DNA of 64,000 nucleotides from Pseudomonas koreensis (GTDB taxonomy: Bacteria > Pseudomonadota > Gammaproteobacteria > Pseudomonadales > Pseudomonadaceae), in assembly GCF_025447595.1 (NCBI RefSeq), contig NZ_JAOEJU010000005.1:186001-250000 (forward strand). Reading direction: 5' to 3'. A program made the translations under genes and the position numbers. This document shows positions 29,278 through 38,637 of this stretch, piece after piece. The stretch's first letter is position 1. Each line of letters begins with the position of its first letter. The notes below the pieces were generated by a model. The model was not told where the DNA came from and searched no databases. It saw only the letters and a list, made by a program, of their open reading frames with translations.

Positions 29278-31224
29278 TCAGACGCGAAAGGCTTGCACGG
29301 CGGTGTGCAACTGGCCGCCCAGCAACAGCAGGTTCTCGCCTTGCTCGCGGCCCTGGCCGATGCGTAGCAGATTGTCCCCGCCCAATTGGTGAATCCGTTC
29401 GCTGTGATCGCGGATCTCGCTGACCGCGCCGCTCTGTTGCGCGGTGATGTCGGCGATGCGGATCGCCGTGTCGGAGATGGTCTGGATCGCGCCGACAATC
29501 TTGTCCAGCGCCCCGTCCGCCGATTGCGCCTGATTGGCCGTGGCCTCGGCGTGTTCGACCTGCGCGCGCATGCCCTCGACCGATTGCCGGGCGGCGGTTT
29601 GCAGGCCGGCGATCAGGGTCTGGATTTCCGCCGTGGCGCCGGCGGTACGCTGTGCCAGTGAGCGCACTTCTTCGGCCACCACGGCAAACCCGCGGCCCAT
29701 CTCCCCGGCGCGGGCGGCTTCGATCGCCGCGTTGAGCGCCAGCAGGTTGGTCTGGTCGGCTATTGAGCGGATGACCGTCAGTACGCCGCCGATGGTTGCC
29801 GACTCTTCGGCCAGGTGTTCGATCATCTGCGCGTTGCCTTGCACTTCGCCGACCAGTGCGTGCAGACCGGTGAGGCTCTGGCCGATCACTTGTTGCCCGT
29901 GTTCGACGGCCAGTCCGGCATGGCGGCTGGCGTCGGCGGCCTGGCGCGCATCGCCGGCCACTTGCTGGATGGTCGCTTCCAGTTCGCCGAGGGAATCACG
30001 GATCAGCGCGGTATCGCCGGCCTGATGTTCTGCACCGCTGTGCAAGTCATTGCTCAGTTCGGCGAGGGTGCGACTGCTGCCCGCCACTTGCTCGGCATTG
30101 CCGCGAATGGTCCCGACCAGATCCACCAGATAGGCGCGCAGGCGATTGAGCGAGGCTTCGATGTCGTGCAGTTCGCGGTTGGTCTTGCCCAGATGAATGT
30201 CGCGGCTGAAATCGCCTTCAGCCCAGGTCGACAGCGCCGGCGCGAGGTTGGTCAGGGTGCGGGCCAGGCGTCGCTGCAGGGTGTCGATCAGCAGCGCGAT
30301 CAGCAGAATCAGGCCGATCATCACGCCTTGCATCAGCCGTACTTCGCCCTGGATCTGCCCGTGCTGGGCGCGCACCACCGGTTCGAGGCCGGCGATGGCT
30401 TGCTGCACGGCGGCGATTTTCTGGTGGGTCGCGGTGCTCAGATCGGTGCGTTTCTGGATCTGTTCGCGGGTGCGCGCCAGCTCTGCCGGGTAACGACCGA
30501 GCAGACTGTTGAGTTCGCGTTTGAGGCCGACACCGGCATCTTCGGCGGCGGCTTTTTCTGTGCTTTCGATGCCCATCATCGCGGCGAAATCGTCACTGCC
30601 GGATTCGCTGCTGGCGACCACGCCGAGCAAGGGCAGGGCATCGATTGTCTGGGCCTGGGCGCGGATGTTGCTGACTTCGCGCTCGACATCGGCGGCCAGT
30701 TCACTGCGTCCGCTGCTGACCAGTTTGTCCCGGGCCAGCGACAGCTTGCCCAGATGTTGAGAGGCGACCAGCAGGGGCGTCAGGTAAGTCGCGTTGCCGC
30801 CGGCGTAGGTGCTGAGCTGGTCGAGGCTGGCGCTCAACTCACGTTCGGCCTGCAACAACAGGGCCTGCGGATCACCGGCCAGTTTGCCAGCGGCCAGCAG
30901 GTCGGTCTTGCTGAATTCATCGAGGCCGGTGAGGCTCGGGCGCAAGGTGTCGGCCAGCGCCGGCGGCAACTCGCCAAGCTCTTTCTGCAAATGATCGATG
31001 GCCTGGCTGGCGCTGCTCAGGCGCAGGGCGTCGCCGCTGGCGAGGTAATCCTCGACGTTGCGTGCCACGTCATTCTGAAATTGCTGCGACAGCCCCAGGT
31101 AACGCTCCATCAACAGATACGGGCGTTCCAAGGCTTTCTGCGACCACCACAGCGTGGCGCCGAGGGCCACACAAACGGCGACCAGCAACAGAGTATTGAG
31201 ATTGGTGAGCAACTTCAGGCGCAT
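29278..31224 (-). CDS. Methyl-accepting chemotaxis protein, CtpL-like
   Basis: An inner-membrane chemoreceptor (648 aa from ATG 31224). There are two membrane helices, about residues 8-28 and 300-320, enclosing a long helical periplasmic sensor of about 270 residues, then HAMP and the cytoplasmic signalling domain with the conserved tip ([24 protein letters not shown], then [12 protein letters not shown]). There is no CheR-binding pentapeptide at the C-terminus. Its position between dsbD and gcbA matches P. aeruginosa PA4844 (CtpL, a phosphate and chloroethylene taxis receptor), so that role is inferred from synteny only. Confidence 0.88.
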   Translation of the reverse strand: MRLKLLTNLNTLLLVAVCVALGATLWWSQKALERPYLLMERYLGLSQQFQNDVARNVEDYLASGDALRLSSASQAIDHLQKELGELPPALADTLRPSLTGLDEFSKTDLLAAGKLAGDPQALLLQAERELSASLDQLSTYAGGNATYLTPLLVASQHLGKLSLARDKLVSSGRSELAADVEREVSNIRAQAQTIDALPLLGVVASSESGSDDFAAMMGIESTEKAAAEDAGVGLKRELNSLLGRYPAELARTREQIQKRTDLSTATHQKIAAVQQAIAGLEPVVRAQHGQIQGEVRLMQGVMIGLILLIALLIDTLQRRLARTLTNLAPALSTWAEGDFSRDIHLGKTNRELHDIEASLNRLRAYLVDLVGTIRGNAEQVAGSSRTLAELSNDLHSGAEHQAGDTALIRDSLGELEATIQQVAGDARQAADASRHAGLAVEHGQQVIGQSLTGLHALVGEVQGNAQMIEHLAEESATIGGVLTVIRSIADQTNLLALNAAIEAARAGEMGRGFAVVAEEVRSLAQRTAGATAEIQTLIAGLQTAARQSVEGMRAQVEHAEATANQAQSADGALDKIVGAIQTISDTAIRIADITAQQSGAVSEIRDHSERIHQLGGDNLLRIGQGREQGENLLLLGGQLHTAVQAFRV

Positions 31225-31274
31225 GACGGCTACCAACGGCAGAATGGTAAGCGCCTGAATTTATTGCGGTTCTG

Positions 31275-32945
31275 TTACAGGGTTATGACCGATTGGGTCG
31301 AATCCGATGAAAAAGTGGCACTTTGCTTTGAGTCCCGCGCGGTCTGCACCCGATTGCGTCCTTCGCCCTTGGCGCGGTACAGCGCCTCGTCGGCCTGGCT
31401 GGCCATCATCAGGCTGTCGGAGTCGTCGTGCATTTCCACCACGCCGGCGCTGAAGGTGCACCACAGATCCTGCGGCTGGGCCGGATAGTGAATCTCGGCA
31501 AAGCGCTGGCGGATTTCGTCGAGTACTTTGTGCGCAGCTTCTATATCGGTGTCTGGCATGACGATGGCGAATTCTTCGCCGCCGTAACGGCCGATGAAGT
31601 CGGTCTTGCGCAGACGCTGCTTGAGGAACAGCGCCAGGCTCTTGATCACCCGGTCGCCCATGGGGTGGCCGTGGCTGTCGTTGACTCGTTTGAAGTGGTC
31701 GATGTCGAGCATGGCAAAGCTCAACGGCTTGTTCTCGCGGCGGGCGCGGAACGAGCAGTCTTCGAGCAATTGCAGAATGTGCGTGTGGTTGTACAGGCCG
31801 GTGAGGCTGTCGCGGACCATCCGTGCCTTGAGATTGCGCGCGCGGGCGGCACGGTTGCGCACGGTGGTGATCAGGTGGCGCGGCTTGATCGGCTTGGTCA
31901 GGAAATCGTCGCCGCCCTCGCTCATGGCGTCGAGCTGTTTGTCCAGATCGTCCTCGGCCGACAGATAAATGATCGGCACGCTGACATAGCGGTCGTTGTG
32001 GCGGATGACCTTCGCCAGCTCGGTGCCGGTGCAGGCCGGCATGTACATGTCGAGGATGATCAGGTCTGGCTGGAAGTCCGCCAGCTCGGCCATGGCCTGA
32101 ATCGGTTCGATCAGGGTGCGGGTGACGATCCCGGCGCTGTTGAGCAGGCGTTCGGTGTGCAGGGCCTGGGCGCGGGAGTCGTCGATGATCAGCACTTTAT
32201 AGGGTTCGTACTGGGCGACGCAGGTCAGGACTTCGATCTTCTCCAGCAGGCTCGATGCTTCGAGGGTGCCGGTGAGGAATTCCTGGCCGCCGGCGCGCAC
32301 GGCCGCGAGGCGGGTCGGGGTGTCGGTTTCGTGCAGGCTGAAGAACAGCAGTGGCAGCGGTTCTTCCAGGCCTTGCTGGGCTTCGGCGGCGAGTTTCAGG
32401 CCGACGCCGGCGCCGCTGAAATCCACGTCCATGACGATCGCGGCCGGCAGGCGCTCGACCATCGAGGAGCGAAACGCCGACACGCTGTCCAGCGCCTGGG
32501 CGCTCAGGCCGAAAAATTCGAGCTGCTTGGCCAGCCGCTCGGCGCGGTCGTGATCCTGCAGCATCACGTAGATCGGTTTGCGCAGGGGCGGCAGGAACGT
32601 CTGGTCGAGTTGATCACCATGGCGCAGGCCGGTGCGCGACAAGCGCTGCATCAAACGGTTGAGATCGGTGATCAGGCCGCTGCTCAGGCGTCCGCGATTG
32701 GCGTCCACCGCTTCCAGCGACTGACTGATGTGGCGGGCCAGTTGCGTGTGTTCGGGCTGTTCGAAACGCTCGGCAAAACGCAGCAGGCGCAGATTGGCCT
32801 CGCTTAGTTCGGCGAGATCGGCAGTGGACCACTCACTGCGTTGCAGGCGCTGCCATATCTCAAGAATCTGACGTGCCTGATGAATTACCCGCTGGGCAAA
32901 GTGGTGCTTGAGGCGCTCACGGCTGGGGTCTTCTGGCTCGGTCAT
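31275..32945 (-). CDS. gcbA: Diguanylate cyclase response regulator GcbA
   Basis: GcbA makes c-di-GMP and promotes initial attachment in P. fluorescens and P. aeruginosa. The protein (556 aa) has an N-terminal helical region, a degenerate receiver (about 125-240), a second receiver (about 248-365, LIIDDSR and LIILDMYMP), and a GGDEF domain with the intact active site GGEEF (455-459). The product-inhibition I-site R446-x-x-D449 lies five residues before it. Both active and feedback sites are intact. It is separated from the divergent hcp island by 325 bases. Confidence 0.9.
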   Translation of the reverse strand: MTEPEDPSRERLKHHFAQRVIHQARQILEIWQRLQRSEWSTADLAELSEANLRLLRFAERFEQPEHTQLARHISQSLEAVDANRGRLSSGLITDLNRLMQRLSRTGLRHGDQLDQTFLPPLRKPIYVMLQDHDRAERLAKQLEFFGLSAQALDSVSAFRSSMVERLPAAIVMDVDFSGAGVGLKLAAEAQQGLEEPLPLLFFSLHETDTPTRLAAVRAGGQEFLTGTLEASSLLEKIEVLTCVAQYEPYKVLIIDDSRAQALHTERLLNSAGIVTRTLIEPIQAMAELADFQPDLIILDMYMPACTGTELAKVIRHNDRYVSVPIIYLSAEDDLDKQLDAMSEGGDDFLTKPIKPRHLITTVRNRAARARNLKARMVRDSLTGLYNHTHILQLLEDCSFRARRENKPLSFAMLDIDHFKRVNDSHGHPMGDRVIKSLALFLKQRLRKTDFIGRYGGEEFAIVMPDTDIEAAHKVLDEIRQRFAEIHYPAQPQDLWCTFSAGVVEMHDDSDSLMMASQADEALYRAKGEGRNRVQTARDSKQSATFSSDSTQSVITL

Positions 32946-33270
32946 ATCCTGACTACTAGTTAGGCTGCATGCTGAGATCGACTGGTGGCTCTATGCTAGC
33001 ACCTCTTTTCCCTTACATGAGTGTCGTACGTCAATAATCTGCGGTGCGTCACCATTCAGTTTGTGACCGTTTGGTTTTGTACTGGACTTGTACGTCGATC
33101 AAATGCCCGGAAACAGGGCGTTTCAGGAAGTTTCCCAGGCTTTATGAGGAAGCTTCTGTGTACTTGGCGGGCTTCGTCTGTCAGGGCTTTCTGATTTTTC
33201 GCCAGAGCGGTTTTGGAGAGGGGACAGACTGGTAGGGTCAGGGAAACCCCTACGAGAAATCTGCCCGGAC
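32946..33270. promoter_or_regulatory. Divergent intergenic region between gcbA and the hcp island
   Basis: This is 325 non-coding bases. Two direct copies of GTACGTC(A/G)AT occur at 33026-33035 and 33090-33099, 64 bases apart, and a small hairpin GCCC/GGGC lies near 33105-33120. Promoters for both gcbA and the hcp island must be here, but I cannot point to a definite -10/-35 pair. Confidence 0.4.
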
Positions 33271-34419
33271 ATGACCCAGTGTTTCAACGAACACCCCACT
33301 GATGCTCTGCGCCTGAACCATCCCGCCACGCCCGTTGCCGACTGCCAATGCAATGAAGAAACGCTGTATGGCGAACGGATGAGGGTGACAGAGGTGCCGG
33401 TGTTGACCTGCCAGTGCGTTTGGCGCGCCTATCAACTCGAAGCCGAGAAAATCGTCGCCCCTGAAGGTGTCCTGATCGCCGATCCGGTGCAACGCAATCG
33501 GGCGATCAACGCCGCGTATGCCCGGCTGTGGCTGCATGATTCGCGGTTCCAGTGGGCCGGGCTGGCGGCCTTCGCGTCCAAGCAGGTGGGCTGCGGATTG
33601 CTGCATGCGGCCGACAGTATCGAGCTGATTCACCAGGAGCATGAGGCGCGGCAGCGGGTACGGGAAGGGCGCCGTGAGTCCGGATTGCTCACCCCTGAGA
33701 ACATGCCCGAGCAGACCGAGCAGTGGCGTAATTACGAGGCGGCGAGGGCGCGCAACCCCATACCTTCGCTGGATTTCCGTACTTCGGGTGAAGAGCTGTC
33801 ATTGGTGCAGCAACAGTTCCGGCACGTGTACGACATGATGGCGATGGGCAATACCACGCTGTTTCTGGACGTTTATCCGCTGCATCGGTTTTATGCGGTG
33901 CGCGGGTTGGGGGAGTTGAAGAAGTGTCTTGATTACCGGGGAGGAATTTACGGGCATGCACGATTTCCGGTGCTTTGGCCAATTGGAGAAGAAATACTTT
34001 CCTTCGGATTGGCATCCAAAGAAGTCCTGAAGGGCTTTGAGGCGATAGAGGCCGGAAATGTCGCCGAAAGTGTGGAGCATCTGGCGTTTCACGAGCAGCG
34101 AAACATTCTTCAGCCCGCCATTTATGAAAATCGTCATCTGGTGACACTGTTGCGTGGTAACCACTTTTCTTACGTTACCGATTTCCCTTCCGGCGTGGCT
34201 CAGGCCATCGAGTTGACGCTCACCAGTCAATGCACGCGCGTCGATGATGGACGAACCATCGGTTTTGGCAGCAATCCGTTGGCTGATCTGTCCGATATCG
34301 ATCAGCGGATGGAGTTCGTGCTTCGGGCGGCAGCCCGTTTTGACCAAATGCTCAACGACCGCAACAGAGAGGTTTTGGCGCAATCCATCAGAGAAATTGC
34401 CGTCAAAGAGGGCGCTTGA
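33271..34419 (+). CDS. DUF2515-like protein of an hcp (T6SS) island
   Basis: A 382-residue soluble protein with no signal peptide. The segment QRNRAINAAYARLWLHDSRF and the following WAGLAAFASKQVGCG resemble DUF2515 (Bacillus YppC-type), as far as I can tell by eye. The N-terminus has two C-Q-C motifs (C25-x-C27 and C47-x-C49) plus C4, perhaps a metal site. Its stop overlaps the start of the next gene (TGATG), which encodes a membrane-anchored protein, and hcp follows. This order suits a T6SS effector and partner, but neither activity is known. The ribosome site before ATG 33271 is weak. Confidence 0.7.
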   Translation: MTQCFNEHPTDALRLNHPATPVADCQCNEETLYGERMRVTEVPVLTCQCVWRAYQLEAEKIVAPEGVLIADPVQRNRAINAAYARLWLHDSRFQWAGLAAFASKQVGCGLLHAADSIELIHQEHEARQRVREGRRESGLLTPENMPEQTEQWRNYEAARARNPIPSLDFRTSGEELSLVQQQFRHVYDMMAMGNTTLFLDVYPLHRFYAVRGLGELKKCLDYRGGIYGHARFPVLWPIGEEILSFGLASKEVLKGFEAIEAGNVAESVEHLAFHEQRNILQPAIYENRHLVTLLRGNHFSYVTDFPSGVAQAIELTLTSQCTRVDDGRTIGFGSNPLADLSDIDQRMEFVLRAAARFDQMLNDRNREVLAQSIREIAVKEGA

Positions 34420-35135
34420 TGAGCTTGCGATCCTTTCTGCCCAATTGTCACCGTTGGGCGTGGCTGGTGGTTGGTTTTGGCTTTGCGTTGGCCGCCACAC
34501 GTCAACTGACGCAGCCATTGTGGGACGACCCGATGATTGCCTTGGAGATCGGTGGGACTTACGAAAATATGCGCGAGTACTCAACCGCCCCCTTCAGCCG
34601 GTTGATTCGTGGTCATGTTTGGGGTGGCATGCCGAAGGCGGATGCGCGAATGCGATTTGTCGATGTGAAGTACGGATTCGAAACGCCGCTGGCCCGATTT
34701 TTCTCGGTTGGCTTCAATGACAACGTGATCTTTGATGTACGTATGTCGCCGCAAGTCGAGCCGTTATTGATCGGCGATGCCATGAAGGTCGTACTTGATC
34801 TGCAAGCTCAGTGGTGCGCCACGGGGTGGAAACCGATGGGCCTGCCGCGACGTCCTACCATGGCTGATACGCCCGAGTGGCGGATCTATCTCAGACACAG
34901 CGTGATTCCCGGGATTTCCTATTGGCAGGCCGGAGACAAATATCAGGCGATGCTGGTTCTTGCACGGTTTCGAGACTCCAGACACCCCGACCAGGAACGC
35001 TATCTCATCACCCTCGCCGTTGCCGAGCCGTGGATCCCCTTCGACGAAATCGAGAACCTCTACGAAGAACCCCACCCCTTTCCCCCGCCCCAACCCAAAC
35101 AAGGAGCAATACCATGCCAAGCCCAGCCTTCATGA
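34419..35135 (+). CDS. Membrane-anchored protein of the hcp island, possible immunity or accessory protein
   Basis: I do not recognise the family. The 238-residue protein (ATG 34419) has one N-terminal membrane segment (about residues 14-30, WLVVGFGFALAATRQL), likely leaving the rest in the periplasm, and a Pro-rich C-terminal tail. It overlaps the DUF2515-like gene upstream and runs 22 bases into hcp, so the genes are tightly coupled. A membrane-anchored partner next to a cytoplasmic candidate effector suggests an immunity protein, but this is inference. Confidence 0.65.
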   Translation: MSLRSFLPNCHRWAWLVVGFGFALAATRQLTQPLWDDPMIALEIGGTYENMREYSTAPFSRLIRGHVWGGMPKADARMRFVDVKYGFETPLARFFSVGFNDNVIFDVRMSPQVEPLLIGDAMKVVLDLQAQWCATGWKPMGLPRRPTMADTPEWRIYLRHSVIPGISYWQAGDKYQAMLVLARFRDSRHPDQERYLITLAVAEPWIPFDEIENLYEEPHPFPPPQPKQGAIPCQAQPS

Positions 35136-35620
35136 CCATTTATGGCAGCCGCCAGGGCTTGATCAGCGCCGGTGCCTTCACCGAACCGTCGGTGGGCAAC
35201 AGCTATCAGAGCGGGCGTGAAGACAAGATCATGGTTCAGGCCTTCAGCCACTGCATTCTCCTGCCCAAGGGATCGGGTGCCGGGCGGCGAGTGCACAAGC
35301 CTCTGGTCATTACCAAAGTGATCGATAAGGCGTCGCCGCTGATCCAGATGGCAATGTGTTCCGGTGAGCTGCTGAGCAAGTGTTGTGTGGAGATGTATCG
35401 CACCTCGGCCCAAGGCACCCAGGAGCATTTCTATACGATTGAACTGGAGGACGCGCAGATAGTCAGCGCCGAGGTCTTTATGCCGGATTGTCAGGACCCG
35501 GCGACGTCGCACCTGACGCAACGGGAAAAAGTCCACTTCAGCTACCGCCGCATCTACTGGCGGCACGAAATCAGCCGGACGATGGGCTCCGATGAGTGGC
35601 AGAGCGAGGGGCAGGCGTGA
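35114..35620 (+). CDS. hcp: Hcp family type VI secretion tube protein
   Basis: Hcp hexamers stack into the inner T6SS tube and also carry or export effectors. The 168-residue product begins MPSPAFMTIYGSRQGLISAG and continues AFTEPSVGNSYQSGREDKI, the hallmark of this Hcp subtype, followed by KPLVITKVIDKASP and FYTIELEDAQIVS. ATG 35114 has a good AAGGAG site (35101-35106). The C-terminal 15 residues extend slightly past the core. No tssB/tssC genes are nearby, so this is an orphan hcp that depends on a T6SS encoded elsewhere. Confidence 0.93.
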   Translation: MPSPAFMTIYGSRQGLISAGAFTEPSVGNSYQSGREDKIMVQAFSHCILLPKGSGAGRRVHKPLVITKVIDKASPLIQMAMCSGELLSKCCVEMYRTSAQGTQEHFYTIELEDAQIVSAEVFMPDCQDPATSHLTQREKVHFSYRRIYWRHEISRTMGSDEWQSEGQA

Positions 35621-36093
35621 GGCTGGTTCATTATTCGCACCTGACCGAAAACGAGCGCTCGCATGTCTATCCGGTGGATCAGGCGCTGGAACGGATCTGC
35701 CAGGTGCTACTGGAGCAGCAATTCCTCGAAGGTCTCGATCAGTTGCGGGCAGGCCTGATGCTCGATCTGGACAGCGAGGTGCTGGAGCAGATCGAACACG
35801 GCGAATGGCTGTTGCTCAGGGCGCAAGCCGATTACGGCGAATGGCCTGCCGCCCAGGCAGCGTTCGATCAGGCGGTACAGGACCTGAAGAACAATCCACT
35901 CGCCCAGCCAACCAGAACGCCCCGAATCTATCGTCTGGTCGACAGCATGACCGGCGAGCCATTGCCGCAGCAGGACTACATTGCAACGGTCGATGGCGTT
36001 CCCATCCAGCGCCGGACCGATGCCGAGGGTATCGCCCATCTGTTCCTGGCGGATGACGTGCGGCAGGTTTTCATGAGAATTTTCAACGTCTGA
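35617..36093 (+). CDS. Small protein downstream of hcp with a transthyretin-like C-terminus
   Basis: A 158-residue protein starting at GTG 35617, which overlaps the hcp stop (GTGA). The N-terminal two thirds are helical and acidic. The C-terminal 55 residues (RIYRLVDSMTGEPLPQQDY, then VDGVPIQRRTDAEGIAHLF) look like the small beta domain found at the ends of some VgrG and other T6SS-linked proteins. It may be an adaptor or cargo of this Hcp. No catalytic motif is seen. Confidence 0.7.
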   Translation: MRLVHYSHLTENERSHVYPVDQALERICQVLLEQQFLEGLDQLRAGLMLDLDSEVLEQIEHGEWLLLRAQADYGEWPAAQAAFDQAVQDLKNNPLAQPTRTPRIYRLVDSMTGEPLPQQDYIATVDGVPIQRRTDAEGIAHLFLADDVRQVFMRIFNV

Positions 36094-36232
36094 AGCAGGG
36101 CGTCTATCCTTTGGTTCGCTCACGACATCCGTTTGTTTTTTCCTTGGTCCGCAATCGCGGGTGCCGGGCCGAGGCACGTTGTTGTATGGTTGTGGTCGAA
36201 CCGTTGAACCCAAGTTTTGAAAGGATATCGCC

Positions 36233-37300
36233 ATGCTGGACTGGAAGAACCGCGCGGGCAGCGCGCCTGAACGTGCCGCCGAGCCGAAGTCGGCAGCGCG
36301 CAGTTATGTTGGCGGGCTGTTGTTCAGCCGCGCGCTGGCCACGCTGGTCGCCATTTACCTGTTGGTGACCATTGGCCTGGGCTGGTACTGGAGCCAGGAG
36401 CCCGCATTGTTTCCCGTGGCGCAGAACGCCCAGGTTGCCGCCGAGAAGGAAGGCAAGCAGATGGTGGTCGGCTACACCACCGTCGAAACCCTGAAAACCG
36501 TTGCCGGCACCTTGCTGGACAAACCGGGCGGCTACATTTCCAACGACCGTTTCCCGCCGGGCCTGTGGATGGACAACATGCCGAGCTGGGAATACGGCGT
36601 ACTGGTGCAAGTGCGCGATCTGACCCGTGCCCTGCGCAAGGACTTCGCCCGTTCGCAGTCGCAATCGGCTGAAGACGCCGACCTGGCCAAGGCTGAGCCG
36701 CGCTTCAACTTCGACAACAAGAGCTGGGTCCTGCCGTCCAGCGAGTCGGAATATCAGGAAGGCATCAATTCCCTGAGCCGTTATCAGGCGCGCCTGTCCG
36801 ACCCGACTCAGAAGAACGCACTGTTCTATGCCCGCGCCGACAATCTGAACAACTGGCTGGGCGATGTGGGCACCCGTCTGGGTTCGCTGTCGCAACGCCT
36901 GTCGGCCAGTGTTGGCCGGGTCAAGCTCAACACTGCGCTGAAAACCGAAGTGCCGGCAGTGGGTGAAGTGCCGCAGGTCGACGAGGAAGTCGTCGAGACT
37001 CCGTGGATGCAGATCGACAACGTGTTCTACGAAGCTCGTGGCCAGGCCTGGGCGCTGTCGCACCTGCTGCGCGCGATCGAGGTCGATTTCGCCGATGTGC
37101 TGGCGAAGAAGAACGCGACCGTCAGCGTGCGTCAGATCATTCGCGAACTGGAAGCATCCCAGGAGCCGGTCTGGAGCCCGATGATCCTCAATGGCAGCGG
37201 CTTCGGCGTGCTGGCCAACCACTCGCTGGTGATGGCCAACTACATTTCCCGGGCCAACGCCGCCGTGATCGATTTGCGTCAACTGCTCAATCAGGGCTGA
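36233..37300 (+). CDS. DUF2333 family membrane protein
   Basis: A 355-residue protein with one N-terminal membrane helix (about residues 33-53, LATLVAIYLLVTIGLGWYW) and a large, probably periplasmic, helical domain. The segment GGYISNDRFPPGLWMDNMPS is typical of DUF2333. It corresponds in order to P. aeruginosa PA4842. Function is unknown. The nudix gene follows after 3 bases, so the two form an operon. Confidence 0.87.
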   Translation: MLDWKNRAGSAPERAAEPKSAARSYVGGLLFSRALATLVAIYLLVTIGLGWYWSQEPALFPVAQNAQVAAEKEGKQMVVGYTTVETLKTVAGTLLDKPGGYISNDRFPPGLWMDNMPSWEYGVLVQVRDLTRALRKDFARSQSQSAEDADLAKAEPRFNFDNKSWVLPSSESEYQEGINSLSRYQARLSDPTQKNALFYARADNLNNWLGDVGTRLGSLSQRLSASVGRVKLNTALKTEVPAVGEVPQVDEEVVETPWMQIDNVFYEARGQAWALSHLLRAIEVDFADVLAKKNATVSVRQIIRELEASQEPVWSPMILNGSGFGVLANHSLVMANYISRANAAVIDLRQLLNQG

Positions 37301-37303
37301 GTC

Positions 37304-37861
37304 ATGGACGACAGCGCCAAAGAGGCGGCCCACCGCGCCGCCTCGGATGCCGAACAGATCGCCTGGGTCGACGAGCAGGACAACCTGCTCGGCTCTCTGG
37401 TACGGGCCGACCTGCGCGAGCGCGGGCTGATCGGTCGTGGCACCTACATCATGCTGTTCAACTCCGCCGGTGAACTCTGCGTGCATCGGCGTACGTTGAG
37501 CAAAGCCATTTATCCCGGTTACTGGGACGTGGCGGCGGGCGGCATGGTGCAGGCGAATGAGACCTACGCCGAGTCGGCGGCCCGTGAGCTGGAAGAAGAG
37601 TTGGGAGTGAGCGGCGTCGAGCTGACGGCCCACGACCATTTCTACTTCGAGGACACCGGCAATCGCCTCTGGTGTTCGGCGTTTTCGGCGGTGTGGGACG
37701 GGCCGTTGATCCTGCAGCCCGAAGAAGTGCTCGAAGCGCGCTTCATTCCGGTCGAGCAGGTCATGTTGGAAATCCAGCAAAAGCCTTATTGCCCGGACTC
37801 TCTGGCCGCGTTGAAACGCTATCTGAAGGCTCAGCAAAGCGACGTCGCAAAGAACACATAA
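37304..37861 (+). CDS. Nudix hydrolase (YfcD-like)
   Basis: A 185-residue Nudix hydrolase. The Nudix box G-x5-E-x7-R-E-x2-E-E-x-G is complete (GGMVQANETYAESAA followed by RELEEELGV, about residues 79-102) and binds the metal used to cleave a diphosphate-linked substrate. The isopentenyl-isomerase-like start (GTYIMLFNSAGELCVHRRT) resembles the YfcD group. The substrate cannot be told from the sequence. A terminator follows directly. Confidence 0.9.
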   Translation: MDDSAKEAAHRAASDAEQIAWVDEQDNLLGSLVRADLRERGLIGRGTYIMLFNSAGELCVHRRTLSKAIYPGYWDVAAGGMVQANETYAESAARELEEELGVSGVELTAHDHFYFEDTGNRLWCSAFSAVWDGPLILQPEEVLEARFIPVEQVMLEIQQKPYCPDSLAALKRYLKAQQSDVAKNT

Positions 37862-37866
37862 ATTGG

Positions 37867-37897
37867 CGCCGATTGGCACTTAGCAATCGGCGTTTTT
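37867..37897 (+). terminator. Terminator after the nudix gene
   Basis: Stem CGCCGATTG (37867-37875) / CAATCGGCG (37884-37892) with an 8-base loop, followed by TTTTT. It starts six bases after the nudix stop and ends the DUF2333-nudix transcript. Confidence 0.9.
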
Positions 37898-38047
37898 GCC
37901 GTTACACTGCGCGACCTTTTCAAGCTGTGCCGGCCCGCGTTCATTAGCCGATGGCACAGTAGCGCTGCCCCTGCCTGAGTGGGGCTTCGCGGTCGATAGC
38001 CTTGCCCAAGGCTGCGATCAGTCTTTGTCCTCCCGAGAGGATTGCCG

Positions 38048-38419
38048 GTGGCCAAAAAAGCCGCATCCTTCGCCGCCCTGGGCGGCCTGGTATTTTCCAC
38101 CGACGCAGGTCGTCATTGCCCGGAATGCAGCAAGCCGGTGGACGCCTGTATCTGCAAACAAACCGTGATCCCGGCTGGCGACGGCATTGCCCGCGTGCGC
38201 CGCGAGAGCAAGGGCCGTGGCGGCAAGACGGTGACCACCATCACCGGCGTGCCCCTGGCCGAAGACGCGCTCAAGGAGCTGGCGACAACGTTGAAGAAAC
38301 GTTGCGGCACCGGTGGCGCGCTCAAAGACGGGGTCATCGAGATTCAGGGCGACCATGTCGAGCTGCTTCTGGCCGAGTTGGTCAAGCACGGTTTCAAGGC
38401 GAAGAAGTCCGGCGGCTAG
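38048..38419 (+). CDS. SUI1/eIF1 family translation factor (YciH-like)
   Basis: A 123-residue protein with the SUI1 fold: GGKTVTTITGVPLAEDALKE, then KKRCGTGGALKDG and IEIQGDH. The N-terminus adds a short Cys pattern (HCPECSKPVDACIC), a possible small metal site. I chose GTG 38048 because an AGAGGA site (38035-38040) lies 7 bases before it. E. coli YciH affects the accuracy of start-codon selection. The order matches P. aeruginosa PA4840, upstream of speA. Confidence 0.9.
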   Translation: MAKKAASFAALGGLVFSTDAGRHCPECSKPVDACICKQTVIPAGDGIARVRRESKGRGGKTVTTITGVPLAEDALKELATTLKKRCGTGGALKDGVIEIQGDHVELLLAELVKHGFKAKKSGG

Positions 38420-38637
38420 CAGCCTCTGTGAAACCCACCGGCGGCTTGATTCAGCTCCAGAGTTCCTGGGTCTGACGTCGTTTCCATGGTTTTCACAGAG
38501 CCTGTTCATGAACGGTTTCTAAACTCAACGCTGTCAGCGCGGTCTACCGCCCCGCTGACGAACCGTCATTTTCATTCTTTAGACTGCGCCGGCCTGAGAT
38601 CAGGCGACGCACTATGACTTCTTTATAGGGGACTTCG
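38420..38637 (+). promoter_or_regulatory. speA upstream region with two inverted repeats
   Basis: This is 218 non-coding bases. One inverted repeat is CTCTGTGAAA (38424-38433) / TTTCACAGAG (38491-38500). A compact hairpin follows: GTCAGC-GCGGT (38533-38543) with ACCGC...GCTGAC (38546-38559) and loop CT. The latter could end the SUI1 transcript or structure the speA leader. The ribosome site AGGGGA lies just before the speA ATG. Confidence 0.5.

Noticed and set aside
36104..37879. 591-codon open frame opposite the DUF2333 and nudix genes
   Set aside because: Both + strand genes are recognised families with proper starts; the minus frame has no motif.
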